NCBI RefSeq assembly: GCF_051013375.1
Contig: NZ_CP142125.1
Length of the DNA stretch: 64,000 bases
Direction: 5' to 3' (one strand)
DNA from: Kordia algicida
Lineage (GTDB): Bacteria; Bacteroidota; Bacteroidia; Flavobacteriales; Flavobacteriaceae
Positions 28,541 through 38,014 of the stretch are shown here, in pieces; the stretch's first letter is position 1; each line of letters starts with the position of its first letter. Position numbers and translations under genes: made by a program. The notes under the pieces are model-generated. The model made no database searches, had not been told where the DNA came from, and worked only from the letters and a program-made list of their open reading frames with translations.

Positions 28541-31500
28541 ATGAATTTAAAAACAAAGCTTACCTGTATTGTAATGCTTCTCTTGTGCATTTCAATGTAC
28601 GCACAGGAGTCCTATCTCCTTAAGGGAAAAGTAGTTGACAAAGCAGACAACCAACCTATTCCTGGTGCAAACGTTCAGGTGGTTAAAACATCAAAAGGTA
28701 CTACTACAGATTTTGATGGTAATTATCAAATTTCAGTAACAAAAGGTGATGTATTACAATTCTCTTATGTTGGTTATGCTTCACAAACAGTTATTATTGA
28801 TGCTCAAAAAACGATAAACATTACGTTAGTTGAAGATGCAAGTGCTTTAGATGAAGTAGTTGTAATTGGATATGGAACACAAAAGAAAAGCAACCTTACT
28901 GGTGCAATGTCTACATTAAGTGTAGAAAAGAAAGGATTAGATAAGATAGCTGTTTCCAGATTAGACGATGCGCTTGTTGGGCAAGTAGCAGGTTTAAATG
29001 TTGCAGCTACAGAAGGTGAAGCAGGTTCAGATCCAACCATTCGTATTCGTGGTGTCGGTTCCTTAAATGGAGATTCTGCTCCATTAATTGTAATTGACGG
29101 ATTGGTAGTAGATAGCGATTTTCTTGGAAACTTAGATATGAACGAAGTACAAACGTTTGACATTCTCAAAGACGCGGCTTCTACATCAATATATGGTTCT
29201 CGTGGTGCAAATGGTGTAATCCAAATCACAACAAAACAAGGTAAAGAAGGTAAAACATCATTTTCTTACAACTCTTTCTTTGGTTTTAAAGAAGCAAGAC
29301 AAAGTGACGATTACTACTTCACAGTAGCAGAAACTGTTGCTGCAGAACGTGCTGCAACAGGAACACTTTCCAACAGAACAGCTTACAAGCAATTACTTAC
29401 ACAAACAACTGGTATTGACAGAGACTGGCAAGACGTAATCTTTGAAGGTGGAACTATTACAACGCATTCATTTAATGCTCGTGGAGGAAACAAAAACACA
29501 AAATTTAGCGCTTCCTTAGGATACAATCATGATGAAGGTGTTTTACTTACAGACGATTACAAACGTTACAATGCGAGATTAAAATTAGATACAAAACTAA
29601 GTGACAAAATAAAATTAGGGGTAAACTTTGCGCCATCTTACACAAGAAGAAGACGTTTTGATGGTTCTACACACGATATTTTAAGACAAACGCCGTGGTT
29701 GCCTTTATACCACGATGCCAATTCAATTCAGTTTGTGGATACCGCAACGTATCCAAACGTTCAAATTGGAGATTATGCCATTCAAAGACACTTCGATAAT
29801 TATGATTTATTTGGTGATGGTTCTGTTTTACAAGACATCAGTAACACATCTAACACAAACCCAGCGGCAAAAGTACTAGAGCGCGATCGTAACGATTACA
29901 AATTTAAACTAGCAGGACTTTTTTATGGTGAGTATAAAATCATTGATGGTTTACGATTCAGAGCTACCTTAGGAGGTGATTACCAAAACACATTTAGAAA
30001 TAGATGGCAAGGTGTTCGATCTAACAGAAATGGTGCTTCGGCAGCAAGTTATTTTGAATCTAACGAAAACAGAATTCACACACTATCAGAAGGATATTTT
30101 ACATACGATAAAGCTTTTGGTGAGCATACGTTCAATGTAGTTCTTGGAGCATCAGCTGAAAAGTGGGAATGGCAAGGAGACAGCGCACTCGGATCTGGTT
30201 ATACATCAGATTTAGTTCAAACGCTAAGTGCAGCTACTGTTTTAAATGAAATTACCTCATACAAATACGAAGAAGGATTCTCCTCTTTCTTTGCAAGAGT
30301 AAACTATTCTTACGAAGACAAATACTTAGCATCTTTAAGCTTTAGACGCGATGGTAGTTCAATCTTCGGTGTAGATAATAAATATGGTAATTTCCCTTCT
30401 GCTTCGGTAGGTTGGGTAGTATCGCAAGAAGATTTCTTGAGTGAAAGCGAATTATTAAGCTCATTGAAACTAAGAGCAAGTTTCGGAGTTACTGGTAACA
30501 AAGATATTGACACAGGAAGCAATCTTACAGATTTATATCCTTCAATATCATTACTTGGAACAGACAATTACAACTCACAAGCAGCTTTTGTAGCGTTAAA
30601 CATTGCAAATCCTGAATTACAGTGGGAAAGATTAATAGAATTTAACCCAGGAATCGATTTCGGATTTTTTAACAACAAAATTACAGGTTCTGTAGATTAC
30701 TACACAAGAACGAGTGACCAACTCTTACTATTCAATCCAGTTGCATCTTCAACAGGTTTTTCTGCAGCATTAGAAAACTTAGGAGAAGTGAGAAACTCAG
30801 GAATTGAATTAGAAGTTACTTCAAGAAACGTTTCTACAGAAGATTTCAGATGGGGAACAACATTAATTGCTTCTCACAATAAAAATGAATTATTAGACTT
30901 TGCAGACTCTAACGGACAAATTCAAAATGTAGACAGTAAAAGAGCTGCAGAATGGATCAACCTCGTAGGAAACCCTATTTCATCATACTACGGTTGGGTT
31001 GTAGATCGTGACATTCCTTTAGAATTTATCAATGATCCATACCATCCAGCTGGTGGACAAGCACAAGACGTATATGTAAAAGATTTAAATGGTGACGGAC
31101 TTATTGATGATGATGACAAAACGATTCTTGGGAATCCTTATCCAGACTTAGTATGGAGTATCACAAACAATTTCAGATACAAAGATTTCGATCTAAGCTT
31201 CATGTTTCAAGGAAGTCATGGTGCTGAAATACGTAACATGGGAGACCAATACTTGTTCAACCACTTTAACAGTGGGCAAGATTTTAATACGGCTACAACG
31301 CCAGACCAAGGTTTCATCAAAGAAAAAATCTTTACAGATGCCATCATTCAGGATGCAAGTTACATTGCACTCCGTAACCTAACAATTGGTTACAATCTTC
31401 CTGAAGACATCGCTAACAGATTTGGAGCATCATCATTCAGGCTCTATGCAACAGGTCAAAATCTGCTCTATTTTACGGCGAGTGATTACACAGGTTTCAA

Positions 31501-31603
31501 TCCAGAATCTATCAACGATACAAGTGCAACAACATATGGTTATCAGCGTGCTGGTTCACCAATATTTAGCACAATATCATTAGGGTTAAACTTACAATTT
31601 TAA
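28541..31603 (+). CDS. susC: SusC-like TonB-dependent outer-membrane transporter
   Basis: A 1,020-residue protein, usual length for the family, with signal peptide (ISMYAQ). Order: a carboxypeptidase-regulatory-like domain (LKGKVVDKADNQPIPGANV to FSYVGYASQTV), a TonB box region (DEVVVIGYGTQKKSNLTGA), a plug (RLDDALVGQVAGLNV, IRIRGVGSL, IYGSRGANGVI), then a 22-strand barrel ending in LGLNLQF. With SusD it imports alginate oligosaccharides across the outer membrane using TonB energy. It is transcribed from the GntR-controlled promoter at ~28.3 kb with a long leader. Confidence 0.95.
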   Translation: MNLKTKLTCIVMLLLCISMYAQESYLLKGKVVDKADNQPIPGANVQVVKTSKGTTTDFDGNYQISVTKGDVLQFSYVGYASQTVIIDAQKTINITLVEDASALDEVVVIGYGTQKKSNLTGAMSTLSVEKKGLDKIAVSRLDDALVGQVAGLNVAATEGEAGSDPTIRIRGVGSLNGDSAPLIVIDGLVVDSDFLGNLDMNEVQTFDILKDAASTSIYGSRGANGVIQITTKQGKEGKTSFSYNSFFGFKEARQSDDYYFTVAETVAAERAATGTLSNRTAYKQLLTQTTGIDRDWQDVIFEGGTITTHSFNARGGNKNTKFSASLGYNHDEGVLLTDDYKRYNARLKLDTKLSDKIKLGVNFAPSYTRRRRFDGSTHDILRQTPWLPLYHDANSIQFVDTATYPNVQIGDYAIQRHFDNYDLFGDGSVLQDISNTSNTNPAAKVLERDRNDYKFKLAGLFYGEYKIIDGLRFRATLGGDYQNTFRNRWQGVRSNRNGASAASYFESNENRIHTLSEGYFTYDKAFGEHTFNVVLGASAEKWEWQGDSALGSGYTSDLVQTLSAATVLNEITSYKYEEGFSSFFARVNYSYEDKYLASLSFRRDGSSIFGVDNKYGNFPSASVGWVVSQEDFLSESELLSSLKLRASFGVTGNKDIDTGSNLTDLYPSISLLGTDNYNSQAAFVALNIANPELQWERLIEFNPGIDFGFFNNKITGSVDYYTRTSDQLLLFNPVASSTGFSAALENLGEVRNSGIELEVTSRNVSTEDFRWGTTLIASHNKNELLDFADSNGQIQNVDSKRAAEWINLVGNPISSYYGWVVDRDIPLEFINDPYHPAGGQAQDVYVKDLNGDGLIDDDDKTILGNPYPDLVWSITNNFRYKDFDLSFMFQGSHGAEIRNMGDQYLFNHFNSGQDFNTATTPDQGFIKEKIFTDAIIQDASYIALRNLTIGYNLPEDIANRFGASSFRLYATGQNLLYFTASDYTGFNPESINDTSATTYGYQRAGSPIFSTISLGLNLQF

Positions 31604-31629
31604 TACACCATTACTAAAAACATTTAATT

Positions 31630-33054
31630 ATGAAACAATTAAAATATATAGGTTTTTTGATGTTAGCAGTGATAAGTCTTCAATCTTGTCACAAAGACCT
31701 CTTAGAACCAATTCCAGAAGCAGCCGTAAGTAGTGAAAACTACTTTCTAAACGATCAACAAATTGAAACTGGTGTTATTGCTATTTACGATGCAATACAA
31801 GGAGTAAATTCTACAAATTTAAATGACAATCGTGGTATACAACACGAATATTACGTAACTGAAATGCGTAGTGACAATACCAGAACTAAAAATCAAGAAG
31901 GTGAAGCAGCTCAATTTGAAAGCTATGCAATTACACCAAATAACGGTATTGTAGAAAACTATTACAGAAGCTGTTACAGTACGATCTTTAGATCTAATTT
32001 AGTATTAGAAAACCTCGCAAATGCCTCTGAAACAATGGCGCCTATCTTTGAAGGTGAAGCAAAATTTGCAAGAGCTTACAGTTATTTTAACTTAGTACGC
32101 CTTTTTGGAGATGTTCCTTTAATAGATAGAACAATCACGCCACAAGACGACGAAATTGCCTTCACAAGAGTGGCTACAGCTACCATTTACGATTTAATTG
32201 TGAGTGACTTAGAAACTGCCGCTGCAAATCTTAGTAATGGTGAGTACACAAGAGCTTCAAAAGCTGCTGCAGAAGCACTATTAGCAAAAGTACATCTAAC
32301 ATTAGGAAATTATCTTGAAGCACAAATTCTTTGCGAAAATGTAATGGGATATGGGTATACCTTGGAGCCAAACTTCAACGACATCTTTTACAATGAAGGA
32401 AACAACGAAGTTATTTTTGTAATTGCATACACACAAGGTATAGAGGCTGATAGTCAAGATTTCTCTGCAGAATTTATGAATGGTGTAGGGCGTACAGTAG
32501 GTGTAAACTACGTAACAGAAGATGCTGCTGCATTCTTAGATGCTAACGGAGGAAACAGAACAGAATTCTCATACCGAATCGATCCATTACAACCAACACA
32601 AAGACAAGTTGTAAAATATTTACCAAATGGTGAAGATGGCGGAGCCAATGGAAACGTATTTGCATCAGATGCTACTTTATCAGGTAATGACTGGGTTGTA
32701 ATCAGATATGCAGATGTATTATTAATGCATGTAGAAGCGATCTTGGCTGGCGGTCAAGAAACGACAAACATGGCTGCAATAACATCTTTCCAAACAGTAA
32801 GAGACAGAGCAGGCTTAACAGACGCAGTAACTTCTATTACAAAACAAGAATTGTTAAATGAAAGACGCGCAGAATTAGCCTTTGAAAATCAACGTTTATT
32901 TGATCTAATCCGTTTTGGAGAAGCACAAAATGTATTGTCAGACCTCTCAACAGCAAACAATTACTCGTTTACGGCAACAGATTTATTATTACCAATTCCA
33001 CAACGTGAAATAAATCTTAGTAATGGTATAATGACTCAAAATCCTGGTTACTAA
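31630..33054 (+). CDS. susD: SusD-like surface glycan-binding lipoprotein
   Basis: A 474-residue RagB/SusD protein. The lipobox is ISLQSC. Helical TPR-like pieces carry family signatures (AKFARAYSYFNLVRLFGDVPL, AKVHLTLGNYLEAQ, ELLNERRAELAFENQRLFDLIRFG cut into pieces along the chain) and the C-terminal LLPIPQREIN...NPGY. It caps SusC at the cell surface and delivers alginate oligomers. It lies 26 bases after susC. Confidence 0.95.
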   Translation: MKQLKYIGFLMLAVISLQSCHKDLLEPIPEAAVSSENYFLNDQQIETGVIAIYDAIQGVNSTNLNDNRGIQHEYYVTEMRSDNTRTKNQEGEAAQFESYAITPNNGIVENYYRSCYSTIFRSNLVLENLANASETMAPIFEGEAKFARAYSYFNLVRLFGDVPLIDRTITPQDDEIAFTRVATATIYDLIVSDLETAAANLSNGEYTRASKAAAEALLAKVHLTLGNYLEAQILCENVMGYGYTLEPNFNDIFYNEGNNEVIFVIAYTQGIEADSQDFSAEFMNGVGRTVGVNYVTEDAAAFLDANGGNRTEFSYRIDPLQPTQRQVVKYLPNGEDGGANGNVFASDATLSGNDWVVIRYADVLLMHVEAILAGGQETTNMAAITSFQTVRDRAGLTDAVTSITKQELLNERRAELAFENQRLFDLIRFGEAQNVLSDLSTANNYSFTATDLLLPIPQREINLSNGIMTQNPGY

Positions 33055-33072
33055 AACTAAAAAAGATACATT

Positions 33073-33927
33073 ATGAAAAAAACAATAAAAATACTTGGTA
33101 TCGCATTTCTACTCGTAGGAGCGCTTATATATCAATCATGTGACATTGACAAATTTGAACCGCTAGGGGAAAACTCAATTGCAGATGCAACTCCACCACA
33201 AGCAGATTTTTCATTTACCCAAGGACAAGGGCCAAATGAGGAATGGAAAGATTATACGTTCGCTAACTTGTCTACTAGTGCCACAACATATACGTGGGAT
33301 TATGGAGATGGAAATACATCTTCAGAAGTAGACGGTGCAAATACGTATCCAGGAGAAGGAACGTACACCGTAACACTAACCGCATCTGATGCATTAGGCG
33401 TTATAAGTACATTTTCGCAAACAATAGAAATTATTGAACCTGAGGCTCCTATGGCGGTTGTGCCAGATATTTTAGAATCAGATTTTGAAGACAATAGTCT
33501 GCCAGATGGTTCTGGAGATGGTAGAGATTCATGGAGAAACTCAGATCTTGGTGGAGTAATTCAAATTACATCAAGCCCAGTACAAAGTGGCTCGCAAGCA
33601 GCTAAATTTCCGTCCGGAGGTGACCGAATAGCATATCAAGAACTTACAGTATCACCAAATTCCGATTACACGCTCACATTTCATTATACGCTAAAAGATA
33701 ATAATCCAGGTTCAATAACCGTGTCTGTATTAGCAGGAGGTGGAATTACAGATGCTTCTACAGCTACAGTAATTGAATCTTTTAATGGAACTGATCAATC
33801 GAGTCCATCTACATATGTAATGTCCTCAATTCCTTTCAATACAGGAGCTAATGAGACAATTTCAATATATGTTTCAAATGAAGGAGTAGAGGCGAGATTA
33901 GATAATTTTTCAATCGTAGCAAATTAA
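33073..33927 (+). CDS. PKD-domain surface lipoprotein, probable glycan-binding protein
   Basis: A 284-residue lipoprotein (IYQSC lipobox). One PKD domain (residues ~40-120: FTFANLSTS-like start, YTWDYGDGNTSS, GTYTVTLTAS) is followed by a beta-sandwich of ~150 residues (ESDFEDNSLPDG, AKFPSGGDRIAYQELTV, VEARLDNFSI) that looks like a carbohydrate-binding module. Directly after susCD this is the usual place of a surface glycan-binding protein, so alginate binding is inferred. No catalytic motif is seen. Confidence 0.75.
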   Translation: MKKTIKILGIAFLLVGALIYQSCDIDKFEPLGENSIADATPPQADFSFTQGQGPNEEWKDYTFANLSTSATTYTWDYGDGNTSSEVDGANTYPGEGTYTVTLTASDALGVISTFSQTIEIIEPEAPMAVVPDILESDFEDNSLPDGSGDGRDSWRNSDLGGVIQITSSPVQSGSQAAKFPSGGDRIAYQELTVSPNSDYTLTFHYTLKDNNPGSITVSVLAGGGITDASTATVIESFNGTDQSSPSTYVMSSIPFNTGANETISIYVSNEGVEARLDNFSIVAN

Positions 33928-33934
33928 TAGTGTC

Positions 33935-34828
33935 TTGAAAAAATTAGGTATCATCATATTATCTTTTTTCTTATTTGGGATTGGTATTTGTTATTGTCAA
34001 ACTAATGATAATACAGTTACGGTAAATTCAAAAACTGAAAAAAAGCGTAAAAAGAAATACAAATTACCAAAAATAGATTTATCACATTGGAAAGTGACAA
34101 CACCAGCGGGAACAGGTAAAAAACCGCTGGAGGTGTTACCGCCAGAAATATTTGATTACGCAACAAATGAAGACTTAAAACCGTATATGTACAACGATTC
34201 TGTACGTGGTGCCATCGTTTTCTATGCATATCCAAGTAAAGCCACTACGGCAAATACCAAATACTCACGCTCAGAATTGAGAGAGCAAATGGAACCTGGT
34301 AGTAACAATGTCAATTGGACATTCAAGCAAGGTGGAATAATGAAAGGTAAATTGGCAATTGATGAGGTTTCTCGTGATGATGAAGGTAAATATCATAAAA
34401 TTATCATCATGCAGATTCACGGTCGTTTAACCAATGAACAACGAGATTTAATTGGTCAAAAGGACAACAATGCGCCACCAGTACTAAAAATTTACTGGCA
34501 AAATGGTAAAATTCGTGTCAAAACTAAAGTCTTAAAAAATCTGAATGCAACTGAAACAGAATTACTGCATGAAGATGCTTGGGAAGATGACAAAGGATAC
34601 ACATTCAAAGAAAAAGTAGGCTTTAAAAAATTTAGACTCGAAGTAAGAGTCAGTGAAGGAAAAATGACTGTAGTATTAAACAATAACGAATTCAAAACCT
34701 ATGAAAACATTCACATGAGAAAATGGGGAATCTTTGAAAATTATTTCAAAGCAGGAAACTACTTTCAGTCACGTGATGAAGGTTCATATGCAAAAGTTCG
34801 ATACTACACGTTAGAAGTAACGCATTAA
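33935..34828 (+). CDS. Alginate lyase, PL7 family
   Basis: A 297-residue lyase related to the one at 24426. Signal peptide ending GICYC-Q, a possible lipobox. PL7 motifs: KYSRSELREQ, IMQIHG (catalytic His) and YFKAGNYFQS (catalytic Tyr). The only start compatible with the signal peptide is TTG at 33935, because a stop lies 18 bases upstream in frame and there is no ATG. It is the last gene of the susCD operon, 7 bases after the PKD protein, and would trim imported or surface-bound alginate oligomers. Confidence 0.88.
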   Translation: MKKLGIIILSFFLFGIGICYCQTNDNTVTVNSKTEKKRKKKYKLPKIDLSHWKVTTPAGTGKKPLEVLPPEIFDYATNEDLKPYMYNDSVRGAIVFYAYPSKATTANTKYSRSELREQMEPGSNNVNWTFKQGGIMKGKLAIDEVSRDDEGKYHKIIIMQIHGRLTNEQRDLIGQKDNNAPPVLKIYWQNGKIRVKTKVLKNLNATETELLHEDAWEDDKGYTFKEKVGFKKFRLEVRVSEGKMTVVLNNNEFKTYENIHMRKWGIFENYFKAGNYFQSRDEGSYAKVRYYTLEVTH

Positions 34829-34870
34829 TAACGAAGTTAATTTATATTTGAATAGAAGCTTTTTAATTGG

Positions 34871-34901
34871 ATTTTACTGATCTATAGCAGATCAGTAAAA
34901 T
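34871..34901. other. Perfect 13-bp stem-loop after the susCD operon
   Basis: ATTTTACTGATCT (34871-34883) and AGATCAGTAAAAT (34889-34901) form a perfect 13-bp stem with loop ATAGC. No T-run follows on the + strand, so it may be an mRNA-stabilising or weak termination structure rather than a standard terminator. Confidence 0.6.
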
Positions 34902-34969
34902 TCATGTAAAGATTTCACAAATTGTTAACGTATATTCACTATTAATTTTTAAATTTAACATACAAAATC

Positions 34970-34979
34970 TGGTTAACCA
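34970..34979. promoter_or_regulatory. GntR operator before its own gene
   Basis: TGGTTAACCA, identical to the palindromes at 24409 and 28343, lies 17 bases before the start of the GntR-family gene. The companion TGGTAAACCA is absent, so autoregulation may be weaker. Confidence 0.7.
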
Positions 34980-34996
34980 ATTACAGCTACTTACGT

Positions 34997-35698
34997 ATGA
35001 AATTAGATATCTTAACAAAAACAGAAACACTTGACATCCAAAAAACGATTATCTCAAAAATCAGAGACTTAATCAATGCCAAAAATTTGGAGCCAGGTGA
35101 CAAACTTCCCTCAGAACGTATGTTATCTGAAAAGTTTGAAGTAACACGTAGCAATGTAAGAGAAGCAATTCAAAAACTTGAATTCTATGGTTTATTAAAA
35201 TCTATTCCACAAAGCGGAACCTTTGTAGCAAACATTGGAGTCACCGCAATGAATGGAATGATAGAAGATATCTTACGTTTAGAAGAACCAGATTTTAAAT
35301 CGTTGGTAGAAACTAGAATTTTGTTAGAATTAAAAACAGCACGACTAGCAGCTTTGCGAAGAACTGACGACGATCTTTTAAAAATGAAAGAAGCCTTAGA
35401 TGCTTATACAGAAAAAGTACTCAATGGTGAAGATGCAGTGCAAGAAGATTTACTATTTCATTTGGCTATTGCCAAAGCTAGTGGAAACAGTACGATGAAT
35501 ACATTCATGCTAATCATTACACCAGAAATAATTACAAACTTTGAAAAATATCACGTGTGTGATAAAGGCTTAGCTCAGTCTGGAATTATTGAACATCAAA
35601 GTATCTTTGATGCAATAAAAGATCAAAAACCACAATTGGCAAAACAAAAAATGAAAGAACACTTTAGTGTATTGTATCAGTACTGTTACAATATCTAA
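34997..35698 (+). CDS. GntR/FadR-family transcription regulator of alginate use
   Basis: A 233-residue cytoplasmic regulator. The winged helix-turn-helix is clear (GDKLPSERMLSEKFEVTRSN, REAIQKLEFYGLLKSIPQSG split across recognition helix and wing), followed by an all-helical FCD ligand domain with candidate metal/ligand histidines (DLLFHLAIAKASGN, HQSIFDAIKD, KEHFSVLYQY). FCD proteins commonly sense uronates and related acids. The palindrome TGGTTAACCA before this gene and before both alginate promoters makes it the obvious regulator of the locus; DEH or KDG as ligand is inferred. Confidence 0.88.
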   Translation: MKLDILTKTETLDIQKTIISKIRDLINAKNLEPGDKLPSERMLSEKFEVTRSNVREAIQKLEFYGLLKSIPQSGTFVANIGVTAMNGMIEDILRLEEPDFKSLVETRILLELKTARLAALRRTDDDLLKMKEALDAYTEKVLNGEDAVQEDLLFHLAIAKASGNSTMNTFMLIITPEIITNFEKYHVCDKGLAQSGIIEHQSIFDAIKDQKPQLAKQKMKEHFSVLYQYCYNI

Positions 35699-35708
35699 AA
35701 AAAATACC

Positions 35709-35790
35709 CAGTTTTGAAAATGCACGAATTCAAAACTGAAAAAAATATGGAGGGAAGTAATTTTATACAGAAAAATGTCATGCACATTTC
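35709..35790 (+). ncRNA. Leader element shared with the susC leader
   Basis: CAGTTTTGAA (35709-35718) pairs perfectly with TTCAAAACTG (35729-35738) around a loop containing TGCACG. Then come GGAGGGAAGTAA (35749-35760), TATACA and CATGCA (35779-35784), in the same order and similar spacing as at 28368-28460. In the 24 bases starting at 35746 only three differ from 28411-28434. It precedes the uronate transporter gene by ~100 bases. Confidence 0.45.
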
Positions 35791-35888
35791 TTCTCGTTAA
35801 ATTACACACAACATCGAGCAAATTTGCTTAAAAATCTACATACAAGCACTTGTATCTTCAAGGAGTTTGTATCTATGAATCATAAAAT

Positions 35889-37160
35889 ATGAAAATAAAA
35901 GGTCTCAGATGGTGGATAATAGGCTTAGTATGTCTTGCTACCATTATTAACTATATTGATAGATCTGCATTAGGAATAATGTGGCCAGAAATGAGTAAAG
36001 ACTTAGGGCTTACAAAACAAGACTACTCCTGGATAATCAACATCTTTACCGTCACGTATGCGGCGGGTAAATTTATCTCAGGAAAAGTATATGACAAAGT
36101 AGGTACAAAAATTGGTTTTGTACTATCTATCTTTTTCTGGTCGTTGGCTTCTGTATTACACTTCTTTGCAAAAGGAGCTGCATCACTTGGAATTTTTAGA
36201 GGATTACTAGGTGTTGCCGAAGCAGGAAATTGGCCAGGAGCAGTAAAAAACAATGCAGAATGGTTTCCAATAAAAGAACGTGGCTTAGCACAAGGAATTT
36301 TTAATTCTGGAGCAGCAATAGGATCCATTGTAGCTGCGCCAACGGTATCTGAACTATTTGGAGCTTACGGCTGGCGAGTAACATTTATCATTATTGGTGT
36401 ATTAGGTTTTCTATGGATAATTCCATGGGTAATCTTCAATAAAACTCAACCAAAAAATCATCCTTGGATTACCGAAGAAGAAAAAGTACATATAGAATCT
36501 GGACGATTGGAAAGTCGTAAAAATGTAGAAGATGATAAAAGCCTAACAGTCATAGAAATTCTATCCAAAAAAGAATCTTGGGGCGTAATTGCAGCGCGAT
36601 TCTTTATCGAACCTATTTGGTGGCTATTTGTATTTTGGATGCCTATATATCTATTTGATGAATTCGGATTCGATGTTAAGAAAATTGGACTATACGCATG
36701 GTTTCCATATGTAGGAGCTATGATTGGTAGTCTAGCTGGTGGTTGGTATGTAAAACAATTAATGAACAAAACGACACTTGACAAAGCTCGAAAAAAAGTG
36801 ATTGCCATCGGCGGAATCATTATTTTCTTAGGAATCATTGCAGCGATACTCTTTGCAGATACACCAGAAAAATTTGTCTCCTTTGTATTTATTGTATTAT
36901 TTGGATTCCAATTTTCAATCAGTAATATCCAAACAATTCCGAGCGACTTGCTAAATGGAAAATCAGTAGGGACTCTAGCTGGTTTGGGCGGAAGTATTGG
37001 TGCTGTTTCAGTAATAATAATGAACTGGTTAATTCCAATTATTACCAAAGAATCTTATACGCCAGCATTTATCATACTAGCAATACTAGCGCCATTAGCA
37101 GTATTGTCAATTTACCTTTTAATTAAAGAAATAAAACCTGTAGAAAACAACATAAACTAA
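35889..37160 (+). CDS. MFS hexuronate transporter (ExuT-like)
   Basis: A 423-residue inner-membrane protein with twelve hydrophobic segments of the anion:cation symporter family: NYIDRSALGIMWPEM, SGKVYDKVGTKIG, GVAEAGNWPGAVK, ERGLAQGIFNSGAAIGS. Members carry hexuronates or their derivatives. In this locus the cargo is most likely DEH or another monouronate made in the periplasm. The gene begins the catabolic operon that runs on to the reductase, 18 bases downstream. Confidence 0.88.
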   Translation: MKIKGLRWWIIGLVCLATIINYIDRSALGIMWPEMSKDLGLTKQDYSWIINIFTVTYAAGKFISGKVYDKVGTKIGFVLSIFFWSLASVLHFFAKGAASLGIFRGLLGVAEAGNWPGAVKNNAEWFPIKERGLAQGIFNSGAAIGSIVAAPTVSELFGAYGWRVTFIIIGVLGFLWIIPWVIFNKTQPKNHPWITEEEKVHIESGRLESRKNVEDDKSLTVIEILSKKESWGVIAARFFIEPIWWLFVFWMPIYLFDEFGFDVKKIGLYAWFPYVGAMIGSLAGGWYVKQLMNKTTLDKARKKVIAIGGIIIFLGIIAAILFADTPEKFVSFVFIVLFGFQFSISNIQTIPSDLLNGKSVGTLAGLGGSIGAVSVIIMNWLIPIITKESYTPAFIILAILAPLAVLSIYLLIKEIKPVENNIN

Positions 37161-37178
37161 ACAAAAAAACATTTTAAT

Positions 37179-37943
37179 ATGAATAACAATAAAGGAAAAG
37201 TTGCCATCGTTACTGGCGCCACTGGTGGAATTGGTTTCGAAGTAGCAAAAAGATTAGGTAACGACGGATATACCGTAATTTTAAATGGAATAGACGATGA
37301 AGCAGGTGCTGAAAAACTTAAAGAATTAACAGACGCAGGAATAACTGCAGAGTATTATAGTTTTGATGTAACGCAAGAAGATCAAGTAACAGAAAACATT
37401 ACCAAAATCGGAGAAAAATATGGTAAAATAGATGTGCTTGTCAACAACGCTGGTGGATTAGGTGGAAGGTCTCGATTTGAAGAAATGACAACAGAATTCT
37501 ACCGTTTTGTCATGGCATTAAATCTTGATTCAGTATTTTTTGCTTCCAGAGCAGCAATACCATTTCTGAAAAAAGGAGAACATCCTTCTATCATAAACTA
37601 TACATCAAATGCAGGATGGACAGCAGGTGGACCAGGTGCAGGAATCTACGGAACATCAAAAGCAGGTGTTCACGCAATTACAAGAGCATTGGCTAAAGAT
37701 TTAGCTGAGTACGGAATTCGTTCTAATGCAGTATCGCCAGGTACGATTGATACACCATTTCACGCACAAATAAAATCAACAAAACCAGAAGTTTTCGCTT
37801 CTTGGGCAAACAATATTATGTTAGGACGATTAGGGCAACCAGAAGATGTAGCTGGTGTTATTTCATTCCTAGCAAGCAAAGATGCTTCTTTCATAACTGC
37901 AGAAACGATCCAAATTGGTGGAGGACAAGCGTTAGGAATCTAG
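37179..37943 (+). CDS. SDR-family DEH reductase
   Basis: A 254-residue short-chain dehydrogenase. Cofactor motif TGATGGIG, NNAGG, and the catalytic Ser-Tyr-Lys in NYTSNAGW...IYGTSKAG are all present; the C-terminus IQIGGGQALGI is typical. In alginate loci the SDR next to the transporter reduces DEH to 2-keto-3-deoxygluconate (KDG) with NAD(P)H, which would feed the kinase at 39176. Related SDRs (KduD) act in pectin pathways, but no pectin genes are here. Confidence 0.85.
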   Translation: MNNNKGKVAIVTGATGGIGFEVAKRLGNDGYTVILNGIDDEAGAEKLKELTDAGITAEYYSFDVTQEDQVTENITKIGEKYGKIDVLVNNAGGLGGRSRFEEMTTEFYRFVMALNLDSVFFASRAAIPFLKKGEHPSIINYTSNAGWTAGGPGAGIYGTSKAGVHAITRALAKDLAEYGIRSNAVSPGTIDTPFHAQIKSTKPEVFASWANNIMLGRLGQPEDVAGVISFLASKDASFITAETIQIGGGQALGI

Positions 37944-37974
37944 CATACAATACAAATTTTATTTTCAAAATGAA

Positions 37975-38014
37975 TAGGCGTTATTGTTTTTATACAATAG
38001 CGCTTATTTTTTTT
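37975..38014 (+). terminator. Terminator between the reductase and the LacI gene
   Basis: A 12-bp stem (37975-37986 with 37995-38006, two G-U pairs) with an eight-base loop, then eight T residues. It ends the transporter-reductase operon and overlaps the last codons of the convergent LacI-family gene. Confidence 0.85.

Noticed and set aside
36458..37048. A 196-codon open frame on the minus strand inside the uronate transporter
   Set aside because: It is antisense to membrane helices; apparent hydrophobic segments mirror the transporter's codons.
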